64,000 bases of DNA, from NCBI GenBank assembly GCA_002413835.1, contig DHXU01000009.1, positions 107,294 to 171,293 of the forward strand, written 5' to 3'. Positions 37,621-46,650 of the stretch are shown here, piece after piece; the stretch's first letter is position 1, and each line of letters starts with the position of its first letter. The notes beneath the pieces are model-generated. The model did not search any database, had not been told where the DNA came from, and was given only the letters and a program-made list of their open reading frames with translations. Source of the stretch: Candidatus Saccharibacteria bacterium UBA5148. GTDB lineage: Bacteria > Patescibacteriota > Saccharimonadia > Saccharimonadales > UBA4665. A program made the translations under genes and the position numbers.

Positions 37621-38463
37621 CTACTCTAACTCCCTCTGCAGATGCGGCTGAACTGCTGTGCCCTGCCCCTTGGTGATAATATCAGCGTCCAGTTCATCAT
37701 AATTCTTGAGCTGTTGCCGGGTGGCTGTGTCCGGATTGTAGGTGTCGTAATACAGCTCGATGAGCTCATGCGTGTCGAGCGGCAATCCCTGGATGCTGCA
37801 CTGCCGCAGACCGCTCAGCACCGATTGGACGCGGTTACGCAGCTCGGCCTTGGCTTTTTCGAGGTCAGCTTCATTGATAACGACCTGCTGTTCCTTGTGG
37901 CTGAACAGCGATGCGACACCACTGAAGAAGTTCTTGCTCTGGGTCAGCGGTTTGACCTCCTCTTCGTACGGGAAATACGGCACGACGATATAGAACTTCT
38001 TGTCCATGATGTTAGTCTGCTGGCTGAGCGCATCGATGTAGCCGATGTAATCATCCATCAGCAGTGCCAGCAGCATGTTGTCATGCTCGGTACGGATCTT
38101 ATCGAGCTTTTCAATATAGGGTTGCAGATCGACCTTTTGTGAGCGGATGAATATCTGCACCGGGAAGTATAAGGAGTTCAAGAAGCTCTGGTAGCTGTAT
38201 TCGATACCTTCCTGCTCCTGTCCGCTCATCAGGTCGAAGTTGATGCTCTTCAGCATGATGACCGACCGGAAGCTGCCGTCATTCATGATGACGACGCCGT
38301 CGCGGATCTCAGCGATTTGCAGTGAGTTCTGGGTGCTGTTCGGATTTGACGGTTCGGTGCCTTTGGCAGCAGGACCCGCCGCCGGTTGTCCCGAATTACT
38401 TGACGGCTGTGGCCGGTTGTTCGTTGGCCTGTATTGGCCATTTTGAGGTGCTTGAGGATTCAT
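37621..38463 (-). CDS. VirB4/TraC N-terminal-like protein without ATPase domain
   Basis: A 280-aa protein. After a Pro/Asn/Gln-rich N-terminus (about 1-48) it shows the opening fold of TraC/VirB4 proteins: GVVIMNDGSFRSVIML, the SFLNSLYFPVQIFIRS strand, and IVVPYFPYEEE. No Walker motifs are present. It may be the separated N-terminal module of VirB4, or a structural protein bridging PrgI and VirB4. It sits exactly between those two genes. Confidence 0.78.
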   Translation of the reverse strand: MNPQAPQNGQYRPTNNRPQPSSNSGQPAAGPAAKGTEPSNPNSTQNSLQIAEIRDGVVIMNDGSFRSVIMLKSINFDLMSGQEQEGIEYSYQSFLNSLYFPVQIFIRSQKVDLQPYIEKLDKIRTEHDNMLLALLMDDYIGYIDALSQQTNIMDKKFYIVVPYFPYEEEVKPLTQSKNFFSGVASLFSHKEQQVVINEADLEKAKAELRNRVQSVLSGLRQCSIQGLPLDTHELIELYYDTYNPDTATRQQLKNYDELDADIITKGQGTAVQPHLQRELE

Positions 38464-38534
38464 GACTTTGTACTATCCCACCATAGTTCTATTTTAGTAA
38501 CTACCACCTCTTCCTACGCTCTGGCCGGCAGAGT

Positions 38535-39680
38535 CTAGTGGAGAGAAACAACGACTTCATCAGGCGGTTCAGCGCTTCTGGCTTGGGCCTCCCGGGCTAT
38601 CGTCGCAACGTTCAGGTCGTTATTGTTTGCAAGTTCAAGTATAGCAGGCTTAGGGTGTTCTGTCATGGAAGAATGGCCTGTCCCGGCCGGCTGTGACCCA
38701 GCTGCGGCCAGTGGCTGCGCCGTGCTGCTACGGAGGCCAGAATAATCCACCGGCGCCGGGTTGCTCGCCCCCGCCTGACCGCTACTGCCAGCTGTACTAC
38801 CGGCCGTAGGATTGTTGTCGGCGTAGTTGATCGGCATCGGTAATGTCACGTCGTAGGACACCGAACTCGCCCCGCCGCTCGCGGCTGGCGATACTGCGGG
38901 TGGTTGTGCGCTGTCATTCAGACCATTGTCCGCAAGTGGTGCAATCGTCCGCATGTGCCAGTAGTTGTTTGCTACCGTTCCGGAGCCGCCTGCTGCTGTC
39001 TGCTGGCTCTGATTTGAGGCTGGTTGCGGCTGGACCATCTGCTGCACGACCTGCTGCCGGTGAGCCCCGGCTGCCTGGGTCATCAGCATGTCAAATTTCT
39101 GGGCCACCGGGCTCTGCTGCATATCGAATATGTCGGTTGATGCCGCCGGATCAAGCGTCGGAACTTCCTGCGGTAGGTTGGAGACGTTTATCAGACGGTC
39201 CGAATCGCTACCGGCGCCACTCATCGCCTGGCTACCATAATACCCGAGCCCGACGTTCTTAATCGCCCAACCGCGGCTATCGATGGTGTCCGCCAGGGCT
39301 TTCAGCCGGCTGGTGACCTCTGTCGGTGTCAGATTACTGGCGTACGAGCGTTTGAACGTCTTCGGCACGGTGATAGTCACCAGTTGCTTGACACCGCTCT
39401 GGTTCCAGATGCGGCGCCGCGGTTTGAAATAAAATCGTACCTTGGCCAGCGCCCAGACTTCCGTCGGCTGCTGCTTGCTCCACGGGAATGCAAAGAACGC
39501 CCCGAAGGCGATGAACGGCAGCATGAACAGCGCCAGGAACGGCGCACCCTTGCTGATGACGATGAAACTCAGGTAGCCTGCCAGGAGGGCTATGGCGGCG
39601 TAGATACACTGCCGTAGCGTCAACGGCCCGACGAGGGTGTCTTCAGCTTCAATATCCTGGAGTACTTTATAGCTAGCCAT
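38535..39680 (-). CDS. PrgI family protein (VirB3-like)
   Basis: A 381-aa protein whose first 110 residues match PrgI: YKVLQDIEAEDTLVGPLTLRQ, two close helices (about 25-43 and 47-66), and a WALAKVRFYFKPR segment. PrgI/VirB3 proteins anchor VirB4 at the membrane. Beyond residue 150 the protein is a long Gln/Ala/Ser/Pro-rich tail, unusual for the family. A TATAAT lies 12 nt before the ATG on the minus strand, so a second internal promoter is possible. Confidence 0.88.
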   Translation of the reverse strand: MASYKVLQDIEAEDTLVGPLTLRQCIYAAIALLAGYLSFIVISKGAPFLALFMLPFIAFGAFFAFPWSKQQPTEVWALAKVRFYFKPRRRIWNQSGVKQLVTITVPKTFKRSYASNLTPTEVTSRLKALADTIDSRGWAIKNVGLGYYGSQAMSGAGSDSDRLINVSNLPQEVPTLDPAASTDIFDMQQSPVAQKFDMLMTQAAGAHRQQVVQQMVQPQPASNQSQQTAAGGSGTVANNYWHMRTIAPLADNGLNDSAQPPAVSPAASGGASSVSYDVTLPMPINYADNNPTAGSTAGSSGQAGASNPAPVDYSGLRSSTAQPLAAAGSQPAGTGHSSMTEHPKPAILELANNNDLNVATIAREAQARSAEPPDEVVVSLH

Positions 39681-39739
39681 ACGTTACAATCCATTATAAC
39701 TTACGGCAAACGTTTCAGGTATATGGATGTCGCTTTTGC

Positions 39740-41419
39740 TTAGCTCTTCTTGGCGCGGGCAGCTTCGCGGTCGGCAATCCGCTTCGCCTGGTAAGCGGCA
39801 CGCGTGTGCATGATCTGTTCATTAGACTTCAGGACTTTATATCCCTCGCCTGGCGTTTCTTCTGTGGCTATGATCAGGTTTGTCTGCAATTCTGTGATGT
39901 AGTGCTCTGCAAGGTAAGTTTGGATTTTAGCAGCTTCCTCTTCAATCGTCTGGCGCTCCGCTGTGGTGATCGAATCAAGTCTTTCGCCGGTGTAGCCTAA
40001 ATGCTTCGCTGCCTTATCGAAGAAGTTTATTCGTTCACCCAGGTGCTTGGCAACCGATGACACCGATGTCTTGTCGAAACTGATGCCTGGCTCGTCGTCA
40101 CGGTATCGGCCGGCTACGAATGACAAAACTGACTCCCATGGGGTGCCGTCCGGCGTGTGCAGCCGTTCATGATCGGTACTGTCGTGCTCGGATCTAGGAG
40201 TAGGTTCTCTGAGCGATGTCATCATAGCTACCCGGTCCATAGGCTTCAGCATCGGGTCGCTGTCTTTCGTTTCGGCGGCTTCATCTTTTTTTCTCGTCTT
40301 ATCTTCTTTCGGTTCTGGCTTTGTAGCTACGAGCAGAGCAAGGTCTGCTTCAGACAATTTCATCATTAGATTCAGGGAATCAACTATTTTATGATTAGCA
40401 CCGCCTGTTTCCGGCATCACCGCGTCACCTACCCGACTTGGGTCCAGGTCCCGGCCCGTCTGACCGCGCCATGCTTCATTCGAGATGCCAAGGTATGATG
40501 CTATCTCGTTAGGATACATGCGCATAATACCACTGCTCTCGAGCTGGAATTCGAGTGAGTTCTTGGCGAAACCTTTTTCCATTCCCTTGGCAATCAGCAA
40601 TTGTTTCAGTTCGAGGACGTTCGCTGGATCGAGTACAGCGTCAGCCCACGCTTTGTTATGAAGAATCTCGCCTGGTCTGGCTTTTCGATCGTCACCGACT
40701 ATTTCATAAGTTGGATGCCCCTGAGCAGTATGCGAGGCATCAAGCGCATCATTATTTGTTTCCAGAATTTTCCGTAATGCTGCAGCATGAGCATCGGTTA
40801 TACGGTCGGCACGTTTGTTGCCTACTGGGACTATAGAATCAGCCAAGCGATTCACTTTTGAAGGCTGGCCAAGCTTCGAGGATAATTTCTTATCCGGGCG
40901 CATAGGATCGTTCCCCTCTGCCTTGGTCATTTTTCGGCGTAATGTATTGGCGGACCTAGTAACACGGGTATCGGCCATACGAGTAGCGTAGCCTTTGCCT
41001 TTAAACCAATCCCAGTCTGGGTCTGTTTTAGGGTCGCCGTACACACCGGCCCGGGCCTTGGCGCCCTGGGCAGCCAGCCCCAGCGGATCCGAAGTGTCTA
41101 CATGACTCTCCTTGCCAAATCGAGACTCCTTCCGGTTGTGTGCCGCATGATGGCTTTCAAATTCATGTCGGATTGTCCGGTCAACGAAGAATCCCGCAAT
41201 CCTATGAGTCAATTTGGTGCGCCGAGTGCGGTCATCGGCATCTGCTTCAGGAGCTGGTCCGGTACCAGATGTTTCCGTAGCTGTCGGTTCGGTATGTGTC
41301 GGATCCGCAGCCGGTTCAGGCGTGGGTGATGTGCTGGCCGGGTCAGTACGACCGTCGAACAGGTCGTCTAATGATGCGTCTATCGGTTCGTGAGGTGATC
41401 CTTCGCGGGGTGTTGTCAT
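39740..41419 (-). CDS. Unknown soluble protein of the T4SS-like locus
   Basis: A 559-aa hydrophilic protein with no membrane segment or signal. The N-terminal 85 residues are Pro/Thr/Asp/Glu-rich and probably disordered. The rest is charged and helix-rich, ending in a basic tail. No known domain is recognised. It lies between the VirB6-like and PrgI genes but has its own extended -10 (TGC TAATGT, 6 nt before the ATG), so it can be expressed separately. It could be a cytoplasmic regulator, adaptor or secreted substrate; none is demonstrated. Confidence 0.72.
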   Translation of the reverse strand: MTTPREGSPHEPIDASLDDLFDGRTDPASTSPTPEPAADPTHTEPTATETSGTGPAPEADADDRTRRTKLTHRIAGFFVDRTIRHEFESHHAAHNRKESRFGKESHVDTSDPLGLAAQGAKARAGVYGDPKTDPDWDWFKGKGYATRMADTRVTRSANTLRRKMTKAEGNDPMRPDKKLSSKLGQPSKVNRLADSIVPVGNKRADRITDAHAAALRKILETNNDALDASHTAQGHPTYEIVGDDRKARPGEILHNKAWADAVLDPANVLELKQLLIAKGMEKGFAKNSLEFQLESSGIMRMYPNEIASYLGISNEAWRGQTGRDLDPSRVGDAVMPETGGANHKIVDSLNLMMKLSEADLALLVATKPEPKEDKTRKKDEAAETKDSDPMLKPMDRVAMMTSLREPTPRSEHDSTDHERLHTPDGTPWESVLSFVAGRYRDDEPGISFDKTSVSSVAKHLGERINFFDKAAKHLGYTGERLDSITTAERQTIEEEAAKIQTYLAEHYITELQTNLIIATEETPGEGYKVLKSNEQIMHTRAAYQAKRIADREAARAKKS

Positions 41420-41425
41420 ACTGAA

Positions 41426-41434
41426 ACATTAGCA
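41426..41434 (-). promoter_or_regulatory. Extended -10 promoter of the 559-aa gene (leaderless candidate)
   Basis: On the minus strand TGC is directly followed by TAATGT, and the ATG at 41419 comes 6 nt later with no Shine-Dalgarno. The predicted transcript start coincides with the start codon. Confidence 0.55.
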
Positions 41435-41514
41435 CAATATGCGAAAAAAAGCAAGTATATAGTGTGGCTATGATTATCTAAATCTGCGAAAGAGGCATGT
41501 CCCTGGCGAAACAA

Positions 41515-44445
41515 CTATTCATCTCTGCGGGCGAGAGGTGAATCGGGGCTGTCGGGCGATGGGGGCCGTCGGTTGCCGCCACCTTGTTCGCGGTACCCGT
41601 GTACTACTGGCGGCACAGGGTTAGGCAGACGCGTATCAGGATCAACCTTCTGAGCTGGGGTAACGGAATCAGCGTTCCGGACTGGGTCAGTTCCTGCCAT
41701 GCTGTTCTGAACGGCAGCATATATCGACTCAACGCGCTGCGGCGCAGCGTACATGCCAGAGGTGGTGTGCAAGTTGGTGAGAATACCTGTCAGCCGGCCA
41801 AGCTCCATCTCGTTTGCGGCTTTTTCTTCTGACGTGCCTTTACCGCTACGGCGTGCTGCTTCCAAAGTGTTTATCCTTGCTGCCGTGGTGGCGCCTATGT
41901 TTGATACTGCTTCATTACGCCAGCGACCTACCGTTACGGCATCGTTGCCGCGGAGAGCGTCGAGGTTCAAAGCATCCACGTCAACATCGCGATGGGCGAT
42001 GGCATTATCAAGCTGTCCGGCCATTACGCCGTACCCAGCAGCGCCGAGGTCGCCACGTCCCGATTGGGTAGCAACCGACCGCATAGTTCCAAGCATACGT
42101 CCGGCCAGGGCACGGTCGCCGTGGGCGGCACCTGCGATTGACTCAAGCATCACTCCGGAATCGGCATAGCCTGTGCCTGTAGCGGCCAGCTGGGTAGCCG
42201 CAGCAACACGGACAGCATGTTCACTGCCAGAGTTCTGCATCCGTTCTACGATGCCGACAGCAGTGTCGAGATCGTGGCCCTTCACCATACCATTCTCTTG
42301 ATTCATCAATGTCTGACGGATGCCAGCTCGGCCGCGACCGTCCCTGGCTGCTCTTAGCAACCTGTCATCCTGGGCGCCGGCCAGGAAGTCGCTGTTCTTG
42401 GTACGTAACTCTTCAGCAGCGTCGTAGGTATGATTGCCAGCGGCAGCCGTGTAGCGCGAGCGCATCTGCCAGGGATTGAGGCCGGCGCTCGGAGCCATGG
42501 CGACACCATGGGTTGCGGAGTTGAAGCCGCGGGCCAGCGCGTTGTTCGGACGGAAGCGTTTGCCTTCTTTCATGGCGTGCATGTTGGTAGCGACCTTGTT
42601 GCCGCGGTATTTTTTGAGGCGGTCGAAGGCGCCGCGGTTTTTGTCATTGATACTGCCACCGATCATGCGCATGGCACCACCGGCAAACCGGAAGGTCATC
42701 GGAATCAGGAAGTATGGCATGAAGTAAGCAGCGAAGCCAATCAGCTGGCTGAGGGCTGGCACGCTGCCGACGTTGCCGCTGATAGATGTGATGGCGAAGA
42801 CTCGCCCGATAGCCAGGAACGCGACGATGATCGGGAACATCATCATGGCTTTGGTAAATGACTCATGCCATAACTTGTAGACGCTCTGGGTGTTCGGCAG
42901 GATTGAACATGCGATTGCGATCGGCGCGAACAGGATAAGTACGACAACAACCAGCTGTCTGATGATAAGCACCAGGAAGGCTACCAGCACGGCCAGGAGT
43001 CCGGTGAGTGCGAAACTGGCCAGTCCGACGACGCTCAGTGCCAGGACAGCGGCACCGGAGATAAGATAGACTGCTATCGATGCGGTATTACCGAGCTGCA
43101 GTTTGGCGTCCATGTCTTTGAATGGATAGTAAATGATGTGGCGTACGCCATTGCCCAGGTCGTTGGTAAAGATGACGAAGAATTTCATCAGTTCCCATGA
43201 CAGGGCGATGCCGATGATGGCCACGATCAGCCGCGGCAGAATCTTCTTGATGGTGTAGGCATCAAGGATCTGGAAACCGAGACTCTGGGCGATTATCATA
43301 ATCAGCGCTCCTATAATAAGGATCGCCAGTGCAAAATAGCGGAAGGTCTGCCAGGCGGCATAGTAGCCTGCCCCGGTCTTGGTACTGGTGTCGAATATCG
43401 CTTTCTGATTTATTGTCAGCAAGCTGGTGATTGCAGCATCGAGTCCGGAGACGACCTTGTTGACCGACACGATGATCGGACACATGATCCAGTTGAGGGC
43501 GTTGATTGGGGCGCATTCCAGGGTTGGATCCGGGGCGTTCGGGTCGGTACTGTCTGGCGGCTGGATAAGCGCAGAGTATGAGGCCATATCGGTGGCGAAT
43601 TTTGGGTTAGCCAGTGCAGCTGCAATACCGGAACATTGCAGGACACCGTCATCGGCGCCACCGATAGGTAGGCCAAAGCCGACATCGACGTCCATAGCAT
43701 GATGGATATGTAATAAGCCCGAAGTAGTGTCCTTATATATGTAGCTCTTTTTGACGGGTGCCGGGGCTGACGGGTCGTAGACGTAGATGTCTACCGGTGG
43801 CTTGTGATAGGCACTATCGACATTGCCGGACGTAGGGTTCTCGATGGCGTTACAGGCAGACTGGGCGGTAAAGTTGAGGTACAGAATCTGATAAGCGATG
43901 TAATCCGGAGCTTCGCTCGGAATGTTGCCACCGAAAAGACTTTTGGCAATCAGATTTTTGAAATTATCATTCGTCGAATTGTCTGAGTCGTATTTACCAT
44001 TGTTGATCTTGAAGATCTGGCTGGCAGCAGCCAGCTTTTGGTCATCGCTCGAAATGCCGGCCGCTGCCAACAGATTACTGAACCAACCATTCTCATTATT
44101 ACAGTCTAATTTGCCGTCTCCCGGATCGACATGGTGCCCGATAGGAGTGCCGACTATGCGGCCGACATTACTGAGCCACTTTCCGCCCGTTATATCACTG
44201 GCAGAAGCACCAGAGGCCCATTTACAGTACTTATTACCTGATGCGATAGCAGTCATGAATTCCGACCAGATAGCCGCCTGATCGGTAACAGATATGTTAG
44301 CGTTATAAAAAGTACCGCTATCTGAGGTTTGATATGGTGCCGCTGCGACGTGCTGCGGCACGAGGGCAAAAAGACCGCCCACAGCGGTCAGAATCGCCAG
44401 CAGGAGCAGGACAGTTAATTTAGCTCGTTTCATGAAAATTTTCAT
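41515..44445 (-). CDS. VirB6/TrbL-like T4SS polytopic membrane protein
   Basis: About 976 aa. The ATG at 44445 (MKIFMKRAK) is preferred to a GTG at 44472 because it is followed at once by a signal-like helix ending VAAAP; an ATG at 44433 is equally possible. A secreted region with several cysteines (about 30-330) precedes six to eight membrane helices (about 370-640), including a very hydrophobic stretch typical of TrbL/VirB6. The last 330 residues are soluble, Ala/Gly/Arg-rich and helical. VirB6 proteins form the inner-membrane channel platform. It is the first gene of the leftward T4SS-like operon. Confidence 0.82.
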   Translation of the reverse strand: MKIFMKRAKLTVLLLLAILTAVGGLFALVPQHVAAAPYQTSDSGTFYNANISVTDQAAIWSEFMTAIASGNKYCKWASGASASDITGGKWLSNVGRIVGTPIGHHVDPGDGKLDCNNENGWFSNLLAAAGISSDDQKLAAASQIFKINNGKYDSDNSTNDNFKNLIAKSLFGGNIPSEAPDYIAYQILYLNFTAQSACNAIENPTSGNVDSAYHKPPVDIYVYDPSAPAPVKKSYIYKDTTSGLLHIHHAMDVDVGFGLPIGGADDGVLQCSGIAAALANPKFATDMASYSALIQPPDSTDPNAPDPTLECAPINALNWIMCPIIVSVNKVVSGLDAAITSLLTINQKAIFDTSTKTGAGYYAAWQTFRYFALAILIIGALIMIIAQSLGFQILDAYTIKKILPRLIVAIIGIALSWELMKFFVIFTNDLGNGVRHIIYYPFKDMDAKLQLGNTASIAVYLISGAAVLALSVVGLASFALTGLLAVLVAFLVLIIRQLVVVVLILFAPIAIACSILPNTQSVYKLWHESFTKAMMMFPIIVAFLAIGRVFAITSISGNVGSVPALSQLIGFAAYFMPYFLIPMTFRFAGGAMRMIGGSINDKNRGAFDRLKKYRGNKVATNMHAMKEGKRFRPNNALARGFNSATHGVAMAPSAGLNPWQMRSRYTAAAGNHTYDAAEELRTKNSDFLAGAQDDRLLRAARDGRGRAGIRQTLMNQENGMVKGHDLDTAVGIVERMQNSGSEHAVRVAAATQLAATGTGYADSGVMLESIAGAAHGDRALAGRMLGTMRSVATQSGRGDLGAAGYGVMAGQLDNAIAHRDVDVDALNLDALRGNDAVTVGRWRNEAVSNIGATTAARINTLEAARRSGKGTSEEKAANEMELGRLTGILTNLHTTSGMYAAPQRVESIYAAVQNSMAGTDPVRNADSVTPAQKVDPDTRLPNPVPPVVHGYREQGGGNRRPPSPDSPDSPLARRDE

Positions 44446-44494
44446 TATGTGCCGAGAGTGGCAGGCCCACACCCAAGTTTTTAGTTACCCTGCA

Positions 44495-44503
44495 ACTATA
44501 CCA
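44495..44503 (-). promoter_or_regulatory. Extended -10 promoter of the T4SS-like operon
   Basis: Minus-strand TGG followed by TATAGT, about 50 nt upstream of the VirB6-like start. The -35 region is not consensus, as is usual with extended -10 sites. It is back to back with the pilin promoter at 44539-44566. Confidence 0.5.
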
Positions 44504-44538
44504 TATGCTGGGATGAATTTTGAAGTTGCATATTAGTT

Positions 44539-44566
44539 TTGTATATTCAAAAACGTATCTTATACT
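44539..44566 (+). promoter_or_regulatory. Promoter of the pilin cluster
   Basis: TTGTAT, a 16-nt spacer and TATACT on the plus strand, about 50 nt upstream of the first pilin ATG. It lies in the divergent region shared with the T4SS-like operon, so both units may be co-regulated. Confidence 0.5.
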
Positions 44567-44616
44567 ACTGTCTGTAAGTAGCCAAAAACTTTGAAAAGAG
44601 TTAAAATCAAATAAAG

Positions 44617-45018
44617 ATGAAAAAAATAATACTTGTAGCGCTGGTGACTCTTAGCATTGCTCTTGGTAGCACAGGCCTGGTATCCGCCGCCCCTACCGCA
44701 ATCGCCTGCGATTCCAAAACAGACAATACTTGTATTGAGTCCAAGCCCTTTGACCAATGTGCGAATGAGACTAACTGTAATATTGTCGTAAAGTACCTTA
44801 ATCCTGCCATCAAACTGCTGACTATATTTGTTGGCATCGCAGTCGTTGTTGGCATCACTATCGGTGGTATACAATATGCTTCCTCTGGTGGCGACCCTCA
44901 AAAAGCTGCTGCCGCCAAAATGCGTATCCGGAATTCAATCATAGCCCTGTTATTCTATTTCTTCCTGTATGCTTTTCTGCGGTTCGCAATTCCGGGTGGA
45001 GGCCTGATAACAGGATAA
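44617..45018 (+). CDS. VirB2-like pilin 1
   Basis: A 133-aa small membrane protein with a signal-like segment ending at VSAAP (about 24-26), an exported stretch with four cysteines, then two hydrophobic helices (about 65-87 and 103-125) separated by GGIQYASSGGDPQKAAAAK. This helix-loop-helix is the shared signature of all six proteins in the cluster and matches VirB2/TrbC-type pilins. It is the first of six tandem genes, divergent from the T4SS-like operon. Confidence 0.78.
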   Translation: MKKIILVALVTLSIALGSTGLVSAAPTAIACDSKTDNTCIESKPFDQCANETNCNIVVKYLNPAIKLLTIFVGIAVVVGITIGGIQYASSGGDPQKAAAAKMRIRNSIIALLFYFFLYAFLRFAIPGGGLITG

Positions 45019-45022
45019 CTAT

Positions 45023-45397
45023 ATGATTACGACACTTCTCTCTCACTTTTCTGCAACCCAACTCTGTAAGCCAAAGGGTTTCTTCGGACTTAAGGCGTGG
45101 TATCAGTATCTCGATACAGATAAGAACTGTAATATCGTCAATTTTAACGTCTTGCCATCAAACGGTCAGAGTGATCTGTTACTGATCGGCGTGGCTGTCA
45201 TCGACGACCTGCTGCGGATTGCCGGGCTGGTGGCCATCGCCTTCGTCATCTACGGCGGTGTTCAGTATGTTGCCAGCCAGGGGTCGCCTGATCAGACCCA
45301 AAAGGCTCAGGCTACGATCCAGAATGCGCTGATCGGCTTGATCATCTGTCTGCTGGCAGTTGCAATGGTTTCATTCCTCGGGAGTAAACTAGGATAA
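45023..45397 (+). CDS. VirB2-like pilin 2 (no signal peptide)
   Basis: A 124-aa paralogue with the same C-terminal helix-loop-helix: helix about 52-75, then GGVQYVASQGSPDQTQKAQ, then helix about 95-118. It differs in lacking an obvious N-terminal signal; residues 1-45 are polar with two cysteines. AGGA lies just upstream of the ATG, and the gene follows pilin 1 by 4 bp. It might be inserted differently or act as a minor subunit. Confidence 0.74.
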   Translation: MITTLLSHFSATQLCKPKGFFGLKAWYQYLDTDKNCNIVNFNVLPSNGQSDLLLIGVAVIDDLLRIAGLVAIAFVIYGGVQYVASQGSPDQTQKAQATIQNALIGLIICLLAVAMVSFLGSKLG

Positions 45398-45401
45398 TAC
45401 T

Positions 45402-45791
45402 ATGCTACAGTTTCGAAAAATTACCTCTAAGATGCGCGCGCCATCAATCAGGACGCTTGGTTTGTTGTCGGTCTTAGCACTCTTTGTGCTCGTACTTGCA
45501 GTCTCCGCCAGTACTGTCTCCGCCGTTTCGCCGTACCAGATTGATGTCGGTAGCCTGCCCCATGGCTCGGCTAATAGCAAAAAGGTTCAGGTGATACTAT
45601 CAATAGTCTTCGGTGTTATCGGTGCCCTGTCATTACTGATGGTAACTGTTGGCGGCTTTCGCTATGTCGCTTCGCAGGGCAATCCACAGGCCGCCACCAA
45701 AGCAAAGGATACGATTACGTATGCCTTGGTCGGACTGCTGGTATCTATCAGTGCGATAGCGATCGTTACCTTTGTCATCGGGAGATTCTAG
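45402..45791 (+). CDS. VirB2-like pilin 3
   Basis: A 129-aa paralogue: signal-like helix (about 16-38, ending VSAVS), a short polar stretch, then two helices (about 61-84 and 104-127) flanking GGFRYVASQGNPQAATKAK. It starts 4 bp after pilin 2. No cysteines are seen in the mature part, unlike pilins 1 and 4. Confidence 0.76.
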   Translation: MLQFRKITSKMRAPSIRTLGLLSVLALFVLVLAVSASTVSAVSPYQIDVGSLPHGSANSKKVQVILSIVFGVIGALSLLMVTVGGFRYVASQGNPQAATKAKDTITYALVGLLVSISAIAIVTFVIGRF

Positions 45792-45793
45792 CT

Positions 45794-46186
45794 ATGGTCA
45801 GAATGCTCATTGTTCGATTACTCCTCGTGACCCTTGTTCTGATGGCAGTTGTTATCCCTACGGTACCTGCGGCTGCAGCCGGCAAAGATCCTTTCGGCGG
45901 AATCGACTGTTCGAAGGCTCACGACGCTGCAGTCTGTCAGCCTACTGCTACCGACCCGCTCACTACCTCAAACGGCGTACTTCACAGGATAACGACGCTG
46001 CTCGCTGTTGTTGCCGGCGCAGTGGCCGTGGTAGTGGTAGCTGCAGCCGGAATCGGCTATATTAGCTCGCAGGGCGATCCGGAAAAGATAAAAAAGGCCA
46101 AGAACGCCATCCTGTATGCCATCGCCGGTCTCGTCATCATCGTGCTTGGACAAGCTATCATCAACTTTGTAATAGGTAAGGTATAA
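45794..46186 (+). CDS. VirB2-like pilin 4
   Basis: A 130-aa paralogue: signal helix (about 6-27, ending PAAAA), a cysteine-containing exported stretch (CSKAHDAAVC), and two helices (about 62-83 and 103-126) around ISSQGDPEKIKKAK. The loop between the helices is lysine-rich, as in the other copies. It starts 2 bp after pilin 3. Confidence 0.76.
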   Translation: MVRMLIVRLLLVTLVLMAVVIPTVPAAAAGKDPFGGIDCSKAHDAAVCQPTATDPLTTSNGVLHRITTLLAVVAGAVAVVVVAAAGIGYISSQGDPEKIKKAKNAILYAIAGLVIIVLGQAIINFVIGKV

Positions 46187-46190
46187 AAAC

Positions 46191-46580
46191 ATGAAGAAAC
46201 TTATAGCTGGAATACTCGTAGCGATCAGTCTGACTGTGGGACTTTTGGTCGCCACCGTCCCTGTCTATGCAACCAGCCCTACGCAATCAGCCAAGGATCA
46301 GATATGTACCGGTGTCAGCGGCCAGACGGGTGGCAAATGCGGTACTGGTGGCGCGAGTATTAACGGAATCATTTCGGCGGTGCTGAACGTGCTTAGTGTC
46401 ATAGCTGGTATACTGGCGATCATCATGATCGTTGTTTCGGGTATGAAATACGTGACCTCCCAGGGTGAAGCGCAGGCCGTAGCCGGAGCCAAAAAAACGC
46501 TGATTTACGCAATTGTCGGGCTGGCGGTCGTGGCAATGGCGCAGTTCATCGTCCATTATGTGCTGGCCACGCTAAAATAG
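46191..46580 (+). CDS. VirB2-like pilin 5
   Basis: A 129-aa paralogue with signal helix (about 5-27, ending VYATSP), a small CTGVSGQTGGKCG loop with two cysteines, and two helices (about 57-80 and 100-124) around KYVTSQGEAQAVAGAKK. It is 4 bp after pilin 4. Only the sixth copy, beyond a 70-bp gap with its own promoter, follows. Confidence 0.78.
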   Translation: MKKLIAGILVAISLTVGLLVATVPVYATSPTQSAKDQICTGVSGQTGGKCGTGGASINGIISAVLNVLSVIAGILAIIMIVVSGMKYVTSQGEAQAVAGAKKTLIYAIVGLAVVAMAQFIVHYVLATLK

Positions 46581-46586
46581 TTATGC

Positions 46587-46616
46587 TTGCATTAACAGCG
46601 ATAGATGTGATATAAA
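46587..46616 (+). promoter_or_regulatory. Promoter of pilin 6
   Basis: TTGCAT, an 18-nt spacer and TATAAA with the extended TGA just before it. It lies in the 70-bp gap before pilin 6 and would give that copy separate, perhaps stronger, transcription. Confidence 0.55.
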
Positions 46617-46650
46617 TTAAGTGAAATTGAAATATAAGAAAGGTAATTAA

